This document shows positions 1-11,677 of a DNA stretch of 64,000 bases, in pieces. The notes beneath the pieces are model-generated. The model searched no databases and was not told the DNA's origin. It saw nothing but the letters and a program-made list of their open reading frames with translations. Position 1 is the first letter of the stretch. Each line of letters begins with the position of its first letter. Source of the stretch: Phytophthora colocasiae (Eukaryota > Oomycota > Peronosporomycetes > Peronosporales > Peronosporaceae); assembly GCA_018806915.1 (NCBI GenBank), contig JAGKQI010000095.1:829144-893143 (forward strand), given 5' to 3'. A program made the position numbers and the translations under genes.

Positions 1-2
1 CC

Positions 3-565
3 ACCCACAACTTCGAGATCACCTCTGCCATGCAGGATGCGGATCTTGAACTGCAGCGGTATTACGTTGCTCGCAAGGCCCGGCGGAGTCGGGCTGGGTC
101 TGCTGGCGCCAATTCCTCGCCTCCTTCCCCGCCATAATGCGCGATCAGTGGTTCGATCTCGACATCCTGCTGGATCCGTTCTTCCTTCACCTCCCCATTC
201 CGTCGGTGGATGTGGTTCGTTGGTATCCCGGCGTGGTCTCTCGGCGTGCCAACCTGGCGGATCCCAACGCGAACGTCCCAGAGCCGGCGAACCTGATCGA
301 GGCTCTGGAGGAGTGTGACGAGGCGGATCCGTGGCGTAACCAGTATCGGCAAGACCCGGTCAACCATCCCGCCACCAGGATTCCCCGCCTTATCGGCAAG
401 TTCAATCCTCCTCCCGCTGGGGCTAACTTCTCCGTAAGTCGTGCGAACTTCGATCACCTGCAGCAAGGCTCGGGGCTTCTCCCCGAGTTCGGATTCGGAA
501 CCCCTTCCAGGGCCGTTCTACATTCTTCCATCTCCATTCGTAATTCTCATAATCTCCACTCGTAA
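3..565 (+). pseudogene. Opposite-strand ORF of Gypsy-1, C-terminal part
   Basis: Two overlapping plus-strand reading segments (3-140, then 137-565 in another frame) run opposite to gag-pol and continue off the left edge. The second encodes about 142 residues beginning near DQWFDLDILLDPFF and including ANLIEALEECDEADPW. I recognise no known domain. Its position, converging on the end of pol with a gap of about 225 bp, matches the much longer opposite-strand ORF of copy C (45066-48329). Additional opposite-strand ORFs between pol and the 3' LTR are known in some large plant Gypsy elements. The frame change near 137 suggests decay. A GTAAGT splice-donor-like hexamer lies at 434-439. Whether it is expressed cannot be told from the sequence. 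Confidence 0.5.
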
Positions 566-790
566 TCCGTAATCTCCATTCCCACAGTCATTCCATCGTA
601 CTCTATCATTTTAGGAATGTGATCCCCTTTCATCTCCATCTCGACATCCCGGATCACCATCTTCCAACGTCAAATTCCCTACGCACATGCATATACACAA
701 AATATAAAACTCTCGCTCTGATCTGGATTCTCCTCCACATCAGCTTCTTCGATCCCGGCGAGGTAACCCTGTCACTTCACCTGGCTTCCC

Positions 791-3700
791 TTACACTTCT
801 TCATGCGACTGCATCACGCCGAACCGGTTCCGATTAGCATGGTCACGTAGGAACGCGCTCAACATGGCCCCACAGTTAAGATCAGCTTCGTCGACCCACG
901 TTGGCTCATCATAACCGACCCAGTGCACCAGGAATTCACGATAGATCCGGCCGTAGCGAGTTCGTTTCCCACTTCGCATGTCCGAGATCCGTTCGACTTC
1001 GTACTCATCGGCATCCAGATCCGGAACCCAACTGTCCTCCGGAAGGAAGGATCTCATCGAAATCGAGCCGATCTGCTTCATCTACCGTCAACTCGATCCG
1101 CGGACGATCTGGGAAATTCCGTACCAGCTTTAGCTTAGAAACATGAACCACCGGAAAGATATGGTAATCAGAGCCCGCGATCTCCAGCTTGATCGTGAAT
1201 TCATTGAGCTTCTCTGCAACACGGAACGGGCCGTGCCAAAGGTGGGCGAGTTTACGGGCATACCCTTCCTTCACACGATCTAGGTATAGCCAAACTCGTG
1301 ATCCAGCTTCGATCTGATGCGGATCGACATCCTCATTGTGCCGATCAGCTCGGTCCGCGATCGCCTCTCGCAGCTTAGCGTTGACCTGTTCTCTCGACTG
1401 CTGGTAGTATCTCTGAACGCGATATCTCCACCGTCTTGGATCGCGATCGTGGCGTCTGGTCGACCCGATCGGGATCGTTGCTTCCAACGTCGATCTTGGA
1501 TCCCATCCGTGTACCAAATAGTGAGGGGTATCTCCCCGGACCCGATCGTGAGCCGTGTTAATGGCGAAAGTCAATCTCTCCGCATATTCATCCCAGTCCT
1601 TTTGATCGAGATCTTGAACATACATCTTGATTGCCCTAGTACCATCCGTTCCGCAGTCCCATTGGCCTGTGGTCGGTAGGCCATCGTCGCCCGTTGTCGC
1701 TGCCCCAGGATCCTATTGAACGATCTGAAGAAGTCGGACATGAAGCCCGGCTCTCGATCGTGCCTGATCATCTCGCTAGCGCCAAATCTGCGGAACACGC
1801 ATTCTTCATAAGATTCCGCGACGGTCTGGGCCGATCGGGAGGAACTAGCCTTTGCGATCACATATCCCGTGAACAGATCCACCCAGATCAGCAGTTCAGT
1901 ATTGCCTTTGTTGGATCTGGGCAGAGAGGGTATGTGATCCATCGCTATGATCTGGAAGGGGTATGTAGCTTGCAGATTCCCAGGTGACTCGCCCCGGATC
2001 GTGGGTCTCCCCTTTCCGGTCTCACAGTCTACACACTCGCCTACGTATCGCTGCACACTCCGATATAATCCCCTCCAGTGGAAATGATCTCGGATCCGCT
2101 GATAAGTGCGTCCGATCCCTTGATGTCCCCCTTCCAGAGTCGTATGGTAGTGGTGGAGGACATCCTGCTGTAGCGTTTCTGGAACCACGAGTCTCATCAG
2201 GCGGTCGCGATCACCTCTTGATCTCGGCCCTGGTGGGCAATAAAACAACAGATCCTGTTCATCTACCTCGTACTCGGAAGCGATCTTGGCGTAGGATCCA
2301 GACTCGGCTCGAGTAAGATCCGCGATCTGCCCAGCCAGGTACTTCTTTAGTCCGGCGATCCAGACCTCCTCGTCCTGGGCTCGCCTGATCCGATCCACTC
2401 GCATCTCCCGGATCAGTTCCTCTCGCAGGACGGCGGCATCGGGTCGCGCTCGGGCTGCACCCGTAGCTACGGCCGACACTTGCACCGTTCGATCTTCAAC
2501 TCGAGGGATCAACACCTCATCAAGCCGATTTAGGGTGACCAGATCGCACCGATCTGCTTCATCGTGGACCTCGATCCCGCTTCCTCGCTGCAGCGCGGCA
2601 CTCGCCAAGCTGTCTGCGCTCCCATTTCAGTCTCTCTTCACATGGACTAGCTCATGATCTCCCCAATTCCGCAAGTGATCTAGCACCTTCTGTTTCAGTA
2701 ACGTCAATCCTGGCGCCTTGCAGTCGATCTCGCCCCGGACTTGTCGGATCACTAGGTTCGAATCGCCACAAATGACCAAACGGCGGCGTTCTAACTGTGC
2801 GATCATGCCAAGTCCTAGCAAGAGCCCACGGTATTCCGCTTCATTGACAGTAAGACTCTCCGCATAGTCTGATCTAGCTTTGATTACTTTCCACTCCGGC
2901 AAACTCCACACGATCGCGCTGAAAGCGCCTCCTCCTCGTTTCACGCGTGCCGAACCGTCGAAACTTACTACCCATAGCTCCTCACCTGGATCTACGGTGG
3001 GAATCGGCATCTGGATCTTACGTCTTGGTTCCTTCTGTGGCGCGATCGCGATCAGGGCTTCGTCGATCTCCGATCTAGGCGTTATATTAGCTGCGATCGC
3101 CCCCAGTATCTCATCCTCTCTCCTTCGTACACTTCGTGATCTCGAGTGTCCATGGGGACAGAAGAGCAGACCATTGTCCCAGACGCCCTTGGAGGCCGGC
3201 AGACTTGAACAGCCAGGCAAGCGTGGAATGTCTGGTTAGGACCTTGATCCGGCGTCCCACCAACAGGGTGTAATGTAGATCCAAGATCCGAAGTAGAGCC
3301 AACACCTCCTTTTCGGCAACATTATAGTTCAACTCGTTCGTCTTCAAGGTTCGGCTGGCAAACGCGACCGGGTGGTAGATCTGGTCGTGTTCTTGCATTA
3401 GTGCGGCGGAAATCGCCCAGTCACTGGCATACACGATCACCACGGGTAACTTCGTCATGTCGAAGTGGCGAAGGATCGGGGTCGATGCGATCTTGGTTTT
3501 CAGGGCTGTAAACGCCCTGTGTGCCCTACCCCACCTTTCGTCGCCAGCCCTTTGTGCCAGATTGGCTTCGACCTTGCTTGAACAGGGGGGAGGCGTCGCC
3601 CCCAAGTCAGGATCCGGTGTACTATTCCCCTTTTGAGTCAAGGTGTCGGGTGATCCATCCTGATTCGACTTAAGCGCCACGGGATCTCGATTGATCGGGT

Positions 3701-6461
3701 CCATACCATCCATGATCTTTCGAAGATCTGGTCGCTTCTTCAGTTCTGCGAACTCCACTTCACGTAGTTCATATAGGACCGATGCATAGATCGCATAATC
3801 CTCGATGAACCGACTATAGTAATTCAGACTTCCCAGGAATCGGAGCGACCCAGGGAATGGCAGATCCGTCAGAGACTTCAGGTCTTTCGGGTTTGCCTCC
3901 AATCCGTCGATCGACACTTTGTGTCCGAGATATTCCACCTTATCCATGCCCCAGAAGCTCTTCGCCACACTGATCGAGAGATTCCACTTATCACAGGCCT
4001 CCAATAGGTCTTCCACCCGATCGCACATTTGATCCCATGTTCCAGCCGTGATCAAGATATCGTCGATGTAGGATCTCCGTCCTAGAACCGACGGGCGACC
4101 AGGATCTTCCGGGACCCCTGATTCAAACACATCTGTAGAGTCTTCCGTATTCCCTGACTGGGAGATCTTCAAAAATCCATATAGGGCGTTGTCCACAAGA
4201 CGTTGATAGATCTGAGGGGCGTTCTTCAGCCCGAACAGCATGCGATTCCACTCGAAGAGGCCGAACGGGGTGATGAAAGCTGAGATCGCGCGAGCTCGAT
4301 CGGTCATTGATACGACCCAGAATCCACTCGCCATGTCTAATGAACAGTACCACAGAACCTTGTCAAGATCTTCTAACAGGTCATTGATCAGAGGCATTGG
4401 GTAGATCATCAGCCTCGTGAGACCGTTCACCAGCCGATAATCGATACATAGTCGGATGTCTACACCGTTCTTCTTGATGATCACCACGATCGGCGATGCC
4501 CATGGCGAGGTCGATGGCCGGATGATCTTGGCAGCTAGGAGTCCTTTGATGAGATCCGATACTTTCTCGCGGAACTGTGGCGCCACCTTTCGGACTCGTT
4601 GTGCGATCGGCTTTGCATCACCCACGTCGATATCGCATATAACACCCTTGGCCGCTGGAGGAAGTGCGTTTCCCTTTCCGATCAGGAGATGTCGCTTCTT
4701 CCAAATAATCTGTCGAAGTTTCTCGATCTCCTCCGGGGTAGCCGATCCCGGATTTCCTACTTGCAGATCTTCGATCCTGACTTCTTCAGTGGTGGAAATC
4801 TGGATCTCCGGTACTACTGCGAGATTATCGGCTAGATCTTCGGCCGAAAAATCGCCACTTTCGTGTAGGTGGGTCTGATCGGCGTTCTCGATCCCTTCAG
4901 GAGATGTCGGATCGGGTTCGTTCGTTAATGGATCAGGGAGTCTATCGTCCTTGGCCGTCAGGATCGGGGTGTCCTCAACCATGGGGACGGCATCGGCGTC
5001 GGATACATGTTGGATCTCGATTTGAAAATCCGGTTTTTCTGTTTTTACCTCGATCTCTTCTTCGCATGTCCGATCTGTCCGATCTGGGGCCTGATCTGGC
5101 AAGCTCTCATTCGTCTCAGTCTCACCGCCCCCAGCTTCGCCACTCGGGGTCTTGTCGGAACTGATCGTGATCGGTGGGGTATCCATGGGATCCGGTTGGG
5201 GATCGATGAATGCGACCTTGACTTCGGCCGTATCGGTCGGTGATCGCGGTTCCAATGTCGATATTGGTGCAGGATCAGGATCGGTCTTGATTGCCCCACC
5301 TCGACGGAGTATAGATCGCGGCGTAACGTAGGTCGGCCGTTCGACCGACGGTAAGGGGATCTCTACGGTTTCCTGAGGTTCCGGTCTTGCGTCCACCGTC
5401 GCTTCTAGAGCTAGATTCTGCCACTCCATGTAACGCCGGGACCCGACCGACACAAACCCGGGGTAGCGAGGAACTTTTTCTTGATCAAGTACCATCCCGA
5501 CATGTAATCTGTGATCCAGTCGTAAAATCTTCTCGCTCAAATTCGTGATCACTAAGTACTGAGTTCGGCCGGGTCCATTTATCACGGTAGGTACCCATCG
5601 GTCACCTCTAGTCACCCACAATTTCTCCGTCGCCGATAATTTCACTCTCGATGCCGTCTCTTCAGATCCCCCAACTGGGATATGTAGATCTTCCTCCAAT
5701 TTTACCGATCTTACCTTCTCCCCGTATAATCTCTTGCGACCACTAAGTGGGATCCCCACTTCATTAGGTAAGCACATCGATCCCTTCGCTAGATCCATCC
5801 GGACCCCAGCCGGGATCATGAAATCCATACCCAGGATCGCATCCTGCCCGGATAGATCCCCGATCCAAATATCGAAAAAGTAGACCAAGTATCCCGCAAG
5901 CGTGATTTTGATCCTCGTTCTTCCCTCGGTGGTGTACACATTATCACCGATCCCAACACACTCCTGTCTCTGACTAGTGTCAAAGTGGCACCCAACCTTA
6001 CGAGCAAAGGTGGTATCCAAGATGGATACCTCGGCGCCAGTGTCCAGGAGCAAGATCGCTCTTTCATGATTAATCTTGCCTGAGATCTTGGCTTGGCGGA
6101 ACCATTTTCCTGGTGCGTGGTATTTCCAGTAACCCCTGGATTCTCCTTCCTTGAGATCCAAGGCCACTTCCGCACCAGATCGCGAGAACTCATCGATCCG
6201 GGGAAGACTCGCGATCTTAGCAGTATACGAATGCAACTTACATGTATTACCGCGCAGATCCGAATTCTCCCTATCTTGATCTCTCGATTTCTTGTTCACA
6301 TATGCATAGATGCAGTACTCAGAACGCTCGGCCCGTACCGGTTTCCAAACCGGCGAGCGTCCTAGTTTAACATCTTTTCCACCTTCTCGGGAAACAGTCC
6401 GGCATGTCGGGTCGGATCGTACCACTTGCGGATCTGGTTGTAGAATTCTTCCATGGGGCAT
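791..6461 (-). pseudogene. Gypsy-1 pol: protease-RT-RNase H-RNase H-integrase-chromodomain
   Basis: The long open stretch (6461-3111, 1116 codons) holds an aspartic protease with DTG at about residues 140-142. It is followed by a linker of about 350 residues rich in acidic residues, proline and threonine, then RT with YIDD, then the first RNase H. That RNase H reads VYAS where TDAS is usual and TRHS where TDHS is usual, so two catalytic Asp are missing. After a frameshift near 3150, a second RNase H (3220-2627) keeps SFDG, NEAEY and CGDSN. A TGA at 2627-2629, probably from TGG, interrupts HVKRD/NGSADSLA in the same frame. Integrase follows (2608-1571) with an H-H-C-C finger and the D-D-E triad (AMDH, RHDRE, TAERM). 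Frameshifts near 1630 and 1050 separate the integrase tail and the chromodomain (791-1081: DEYEVERI ... FLVHWVGYDEPTW). The integrase-chromodomain tail suggests chromatin-targeted insertion. Confidence 0.85.
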
Positions 6462-7240
6462 TCTCCAGCTTCATGGATCTCCCCACAACCACGGCATGTA
6501 TATAGACAGCGATCCGTTGGGTGGCCCCTCTTTCCGCACTTGTCACAGGTTAGACGTCTCCAGCAGTCCAGATCCGTGTGCTTCCGCGACCCACAATGCG
6601 AACAGCGACCTCTATCGTGATCTGGTTGTCTGCGATCCGTGGTCCGGCCTCGGTCCTGCACGTTCGTGTGCGATCGCGACTGATCCTGTTGGTGGGGAGC
6701 GCCCCCAGTACCGATCGGCTTGTCTTCTGACGCGGCGAGATATATCCTCCGGAGATCGCCTTCAGAATCGGATCCATCCGATCCGGATATTTCTTCTGAT
6801 TCTGAGCTCGGATCTTGAGTTTGGATCGCCCGTACCACCGCTCGGGTGGGAGCTGCCGGGGCACTGGCCGGTGCCTTTTGTCTGTACTTCGATCCGAACG
6901 CAGATTTACGCTGCCTGCTTTTCGCCCGTTCCCGGGCACGGAGTACCTCCTCCAGCTCCTCGACGTCACTCAGTCGGAGTAGGGTCAGCCGATCAGCTAA
7001 CTCCGGATCTCCCAATGTCTCTATGTAGTGGTCCACATGTTCTCGGCGGGCCTTAGGGCTCCCGTCCTTGATCTTCAGTCTAGCACGTAAAGCCGCCACG
7101 TTGAGCCGGTAGAGATAATCGAGAGGGTTTCTTCCGATCGCTTGCGAGCGTGATAGTATTGCCACGCGACCGACATACCCAACCCACAATATTGGGTCTG
7201 AAACTGTCCAACAGATCCGCCCACTTGGTTTTCGTCGTTC
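6362..7240 (-). pseudogene. Gypsy-1 gag C-terminal part with three zinc knuckles
   Basis: The segment encodes the end of the capsid-like domain (NPLDYLYRLNVAALRARLK) and three zinc knuckles: CSHCGSRKHTDLDC and CDKCGKRGHPTDRC (both CX2CX4HX4C) and CRGCGEIHEAGEC (CX2CX3HX4C). It ends in EKVEKMLN and a stop at 6362. Two frameshifts, near 7205 and 7140, separate it from the upstream gag segment; a piece of the capsid (QFQTQYCGLGMSVAWQYYHA) lies in a third frame between them. The pol reading frame opens about 100 nt before the gag stop, in the -1 frame relative to gag. Confidence 0.8.
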
Positions 7241-8185
7241 GACTGAGCTGCCTGTACCAGTTCTTTGCCGGCCCCACCATCAGATCTGCAAACGTGAGGC
7301 ATTTCTCTTCTTCCGTAGCCTGATCGCGTTGGAACGCCGACTTGACTTTACTGATCCAGGCCCGAGCGCGATCTTCGTCCAGATCTTTACCCGCAAAATC
7401 TTTCAGATCCGAGATCGCTGAGATCCGGACCCGCTGGATCATCGACGATCCTCCTTGACCGATCACCGCGGATGCGATCGTGGCTCGGCTCGACATCTGT
7501 CCCCCGGAACTTGGTATGCCCAGATCGTCCGGATCGTATTCCCACGCATCCGGGTCCGAGGCCGTGACGGACTCCATTTCAACATCTAACTCCCCTTTGA
7601 TCGGCGATCGGGGTGTCGCGAGATTCCGTTCTTTCAAGAAACGATCCATCGCCATTTGAAAGTAGTCGTCCAACTTGTTGCTCGATCCAGTGGAGTTAGT
7701 CGTCGGCGCGGTCTGGTCCGTCCGGATCCGTCGATTTTCTTGCTGATCGGGCATCTTGACCTCCAGCTTCGCAGCCACCGATCGTGTATCCTGTTTCTTC
7801 ATACGCGATTTCAGGAACTTGGCGCCGGAGGGCCCTAACGACATGCGTTGCAGCCTTCTCGGGCTATCTGAGTCTGGTTCCGAGGTCGCTGACGCGTAGC
7901 ATGACGACCCAGTCTGATAGCCTGGGTCGGGCGTCAGTGGGCGCTCGCCGACCAAGATCTTGAGGGAATCGAATAGATCCTGGGTCGCAGATTGAATCGC
8001 TTGCAGTTCCAAGTCAAATAGAGAGTTCGGGTCGAACTCTCCAGCCACCAAACCAGCTTCTTGGAGCAGATCAAGTAGGATCTTCACCGCGTTCAGGCGG
8101 TCAGAGCTAGTCCGGGGCTTCGACACTGGTCCGGTGAGGTTACCGATCTGGCGGACTTGTATGATCGTGAGAACGGGATCGTTAA
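7205..8185 (-). pseudogene. Gypsy-1 gag, middle segment
   Basis: Minus-strand coding sequence that continues gag from 10200-10705 across the piggyBac insertion. It begins NDPVLTIIQVRQIG and ends near FAGKDLDEDRARAWISKVKSAFQRDQ and CLTFADLMVGPAKNWYRQL, which look like a retrotransposon gag (capsid) helical region. Deleting the piggyBac element plus one TTAA joins this frame directly to the gag start segment. A frameshift near 7205 breaks it from the next segment. The protein would be cytoplasmic and would package the element RNA. Confidence 0.75.
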
Positions 8186-8530
8186 CCCTTCTAACCCGAG
8201 CCGTTATTCTGTATTCTACAGAATAAGCAATTATCTTGATTAAAGTATGAACGATAACCTGCGAAAAGTATGCCGTTGGAAGCCCTTTCGTGCTCGGCGA
8301 GGCATATTCTGTACATAAAGTGTACATCATCGGCTATAGCATGCACAATGTATCCAACATCTGCGAAACTGGCGATCTCCTATTGGCTCCCTGGCGGACA
8401 AAACATGTTCAAAACCTCTCACTCGGCAACCCCCGTCAAATTTGAAACGACTCCGTACTGTGCGGCACTCTTGGCGCCAACCAACCATCCGCCAAAAGCG
8501 CGCTAAGTGCAAAGCGCGCGAAGAGGAAGA

Positions 8531-8579
8531 ATTTGCCCAGTTCCTAACTAACGGAGTAGTGAGGAGGAACTGGGCAAAT
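8531..8579. repeat. 15-bp-stem hairpin within the piggyBac element
   Basis: Arms ATTTGCCCAGTTCCT (8531-8545) and its perfect complement (8565-8579) are separated by a 19-nt loop. It lies about 345 bp inside the left end of the piggyBac element. It may be a subterminal transposase-binding repeat or part of a transcript structure; the sequence does not decide. Confidence 0.6.
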
Positions 8580-8977
8580 GCCTTCTCTGCAGGCTCCAGC
8601 AAGACCTACTGCAAAGTACGTGGTGCTAACTAGTTGTCCTTCTTATTCCTCGTCTTTACTTTCTCTCTTACGTTTGCGGAATCTAATCATCTTTTTAGGC
8701 TCGGTGGAATGCTCTTCCCGTCACCCGAGGTATCGTGCCATTTCTGATAGCACGTGAGCGTGAACGTGGCAGAGCGGTACGACCGCCTAAACCATTGCTG
8801 ACAGAAGGTGCTCAAAGGCGGAACGCACCTTACACAAGTACTGCCTGCGTTTGTTCTGCTTGGTGATCCGATGTGTTCACTAACGTGTGCTTCTAGCGTG
8901 ATATGACAAACACCAGTTCCTCGGCGTTGATATGAGTCTAAAGTTGATTCTGCGCAGCGCCAGTAGCTGGATGTGTC

Positions 8978-9256
8978 GAATTATTCTGTAGCATCCCGAC
9001 ATACGGCTGTGGGAAATTCCCTGTGCGGGCAACATCCAGAATTAGTAAAGCACCACTCGAGTTATTCTGTAGCATCCTGACTTACGGCTACGGAAATTCC
9101 GTGTGCACACGCAACATCCAGAACTAGTAAAGCACCACTCGAGTTATTCTGTAGCATCCTGACTTACGGCTATGGGAAATTCCGTGTGCACACGCAACAT
9201 CCAGAATTAGTAAAGCACCACTTGAGTTATTCTGTAGCATCCCGGCTTACGGCTGT
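8978..9256. repeat. About 3.4 direct repeats of about 80 bp in the piggyBac element
   Basis: Units begin TTATTCTGTAGCATCC and run through a variant of GGAAATTCCGTGTG to CAACATCCAGAA and TAGTAAAGCACCAC. Copies start near 8983, 9061, 9142 and 9224, the last partial. The TTATTCTGTA word also occurs in both terminal repeats of the element, so the array may be an amplified subterminal binding site. Confidence 0.75.
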
Positions 9257-9372
9257 GCTCCTCATTGTATGTGATCTATCCATACTCTGGGATATCGCAG
9301 AGATCACCTGTCAAGTCAAAGTTACTAGTTTCCGGAACGTTGTCATTTATTTCAGGTCTTCTACATCTTCTT

Positions 9373-9938
9373 CTACACTTTCCTCAAGTGGACCACCTCG
9401 TTGTCTGCCATAATGTCTTCTTCGTCGGCGTTGGAATCGGAATCGCTGACATCAGCGGTCTCCACGAGATTCACGTCATCGATAGCTGTAGAGCCAAACA
9501 GTCGCTCCTTTCGGAGCCTCTCCATGAAATTGTCGCTACCAAACACGTCCGAGTCGATGAGGCCGTCGGCTCCCGTTTGGTTCATCGGTCTCGCTCTTTG
9601 CTTCTTCATCAGCAGCCATGCACTCACTTGAATCGAATTCTGGATCATCCGGAAAAAGGCATTGGTCGCGCCGTCTTGCTCCGTATCATCCGGTATAGCT
9701 GCTGGTAGTTCACCTGTAGCGCCCACCTCCTCTGTGTCGACAACTGTGGTGGCACAAAAATAAGGCCACTAACCTTCAAAGAAGTTTATGCCACGTCTGG
9801 CTTCGTCGAGACGGCCCTTCACCCCGGCTTCACGTAGCGTTGATTCTAGGTCATCCCTGTCGGCTTACGAGCCTTCCAGCCTTCCTCGCAGATCTCGCGC
9901 CATAGTTGCTTGAACGGCTTCTCTGCTGGGCCGTTCAT
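9373..9938 (-). pseudogene. Degraded piggyBac transposase N-terminal region
   Basis: From the ATG at 9938 the minus strand reads a segment with PFKQLWREICEEGWKARKPTG, an internal TAG, then YVKPG and, in a shifted frame, GRLDEARRGINFFEG. This W-L-GW-KP-G ... Y-KPG ... FF-G pattern is familiar from oomycete piggyBac-related proteins. A second open piece (9726-9373) contains NFMERLRKERLFGSTA and an acidic run DVSDSDSNADEEDI. The DDD catalytic core is absent, so the element depends on a transposase supplied elsewhere. Family assignment of the protein rests mainly on the TTAA and terminal repeats. Confidence 0.6.
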
Positions 9939-10199
9939 TTTTTCGAATGACAATGTGAGGTAGCTTCTGACACGTGAACCGATGGGCTTTCGACAGAATT
10001 TTCAAACCTGTTGGGGATTTATATGCGTCTTTCTATCCTCCTTGAATAATACCCGTCTATCATCCCATCGCCGATCTGTTAGGAAAGTGCACCATACAAT
10101 AATCTTCATGCGGAGTTCTGGAGCGCTGATGAGTTTGCTGGATATTAAATCCTGTACAATATATTATTCTGTAGGATACAGAATACCGGGTTAGAGGGG

Positions 10200-10705
10200 T
10201 TAAGCAAGGTCTCGCTTAGCCTCTTCCTGTAGTAGGCCTGCTCGATCGCATCCCTGGTGATCGTTGATCCTGGGTTGATCACATCTTCTGGCTCTGAGTC
10301 TGGAGCTTTCAATTTCGTCCGGGTGCTCTTGATCTTCTTTTTTTTGGTCGATCTTGAGGCAACAGTGGACTTGGTGAGCAGATTAGGTTTCAGCTTTGCT
10401 GATTCCTTATCGCTCGTGTGCGGATCTCGATTCTCGTCGAGATCCGCAATGGCCCTCGACGGGGCCTGGGGAGGAATTCGAGGTTTTTCTTCGAGATCTG
10501 GATTGCGATCCAGGTCTGCCTCGTGCCTGTCAGTAGAGATCCTCCCAGAACTCTGCTGATCTGTGGATCTTTCTGTTTTCATCGGTGCCTCCGTCGATCC
10601 AACCTTCGTAGGCACTTCTTCCCCTTGTTCTTCTTTAATCTTGACATCTTCTTGGGACTCACGGTGATATCCGAAGTCACCAGAAGATCCGGGCACGCGC
10701 ACCAT
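10200..10705 (-). pseudogene. Gypsy-1 gag, N-terminal segment
   Basis: Minus-strand coding sequence from an ATG at 10705, which lies at the LTR/primer-binding-site junction, so the first codons (MVRVPG) are the primer-binding site itself. The product is highly charged (EDVKIKEEQGEE, STKKKKIKSTRTK), consistent with a basic/acidic gag head. The frame runs to LLN at 10200, where the piggyBac element enters; beyond it gag resumes at 8185 in the matching frame. The frame is also open upstream into the LTR, so an earlier start is possible. Confidence 0.7.
10686..10704 (-). other. Gypsy-1 primer-binding site
   Basis: On the plus strand this reads GATCCGGGCACGCGCACCA, ending in the tRNA-like CCA; on the element strand it starts TGGTGCGCGTGCCCGG. 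It sits 1 nt from the presumed LTR edge (10706, TGTGGTGG). The identical 19-mer occurs at 63715-63733 next to the LTR of copy C. The priming tRNA is not identified here. Confidence 0.75.
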
Positions 10706-11447
10706 TGTGGTGGAGCGGATCTGGCCTAAATCTGGTTGAGGCCGATCGCGATCGCCACTTGCGCCCAGACACCGACTAACGGAGGGTCCCCGTTGATCCG
10801 TGATCTTGTTGCGTGTAGTGTTCACCTTGTGTACCCGTCGGTAGGCGGGTTACGCTCTTCCAGGTAACTTCTGAAGATGTCTTGGGACGAGAAGAAGGTC
10901 TTGGGTGACGCAGGGGTTTGAGGCGGCGTGGAAGTTCTTCACTCCACCTCGGGGTACTTGATCCCGGTCGTAGGCGAGTTCTCGAGCCTTGATCCGGGTG
11001 CCTGGTTCGTGATCCAGGTCTTCCAATAGTCCAGTATTAGGGATTCGGTCCCTCCTTTACGTTGCTTGCCGCTTCCGATAGCGGGGATCTTGAGGGGGCG
11101 AGATTCGACGGGATCGTTAGGCCAAACAACCAATTCCTTCCGATCCGATGTATGCACTTAAAGGATAGTTCACTAGATAGGGCAAAGCTGGCCAATATAT
11201 TATCCAGACTTAACCGCTATACTAGGTCACGTATCCTTACCTTCCTGACGCTTGTAGGGCCAATGTAGTTCCCGGTTCCAGGCGTAGCGAAGACACTTGA
11301 GTGGTTCAGGGCAAATTCGAGTCTCCTTATGGTTATTCCTATGCCTACTAATCCCATCCTGATTTACTATCCTACGATCACATGACACTGGCTACAGAGC
11401 TGATCCCTAGCTTGATTCCCCTAACCCTGATCTTGAGCCGATTCCGT

Positions 11448-11677
11448 ACTTAACCGAAGCTTGATCTCGCACTTAACCGAAGCTTGATATCGTACTTAAC
11501 CGAAGCTTGATCTCGCACTTAACCGAAGCTTGATCTCGCACTTAACCGAAGCTTGATCTCGCACTTAACCGAAGCTTGATCTCGCACTTAACCGAAGCTT
11601 GATCTCGCACTTAACCGAAGCTTGATCTCGCACTTAACCGAAGCTTGATCTCGCACTTAATCGGGACTTGATCGCTG
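11448..11677. repeat. 23-bp minisatellite in the Gypsy-1 LTR, ten units
   Basis: Units of ACTTAACCGAAGCTTGATC + TCGC start at 11448, 11471, 11494, 11517, 11540, 11563, 11586, 11609, 11632 and 11655. The third unit boundary reads ATCGT for CTCGC and the tenth is degenerate. Every unit carries AAGCTT and GATC. An LTR minisatellite may be a promoter or enhancer array; that is inference. Confidence 0.95.

Larger units (their letters stand above)
8186..10199. mobile_element. Non-autonomous piggyBac element inside Gypsy-1 gag
   Basis: A 2014-bp insertion bounded by TTAA on both sides (8182-8185 and 10200-10203), the invariant piggyBac target duplication. The ends are inverted repeats: the left begins CCCTTCTAACCCG and the right, read inward, begins CCCCTCTAACCCG. 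Each is followed by a near-palindrome (TATTCTGTA..TACAGAATA) within about 40 bp. The interior holds only degraded 5' transposase sequence, an array of 80-bp repeats and a hairpin. Removing the element with one TTAA restores an open gag frame. Its GATC density is ordinary (7 sites), unlike the host retroelement. Confidence 0.9.

Noticed and set aside
37..466. Minus-strand ORF 466-62 and many other ORFs opposite gag-pol or the amine oxidase as genes
   Set aside because: They are frame shadows with arginine- or serine-rich chance composition and no motifs.
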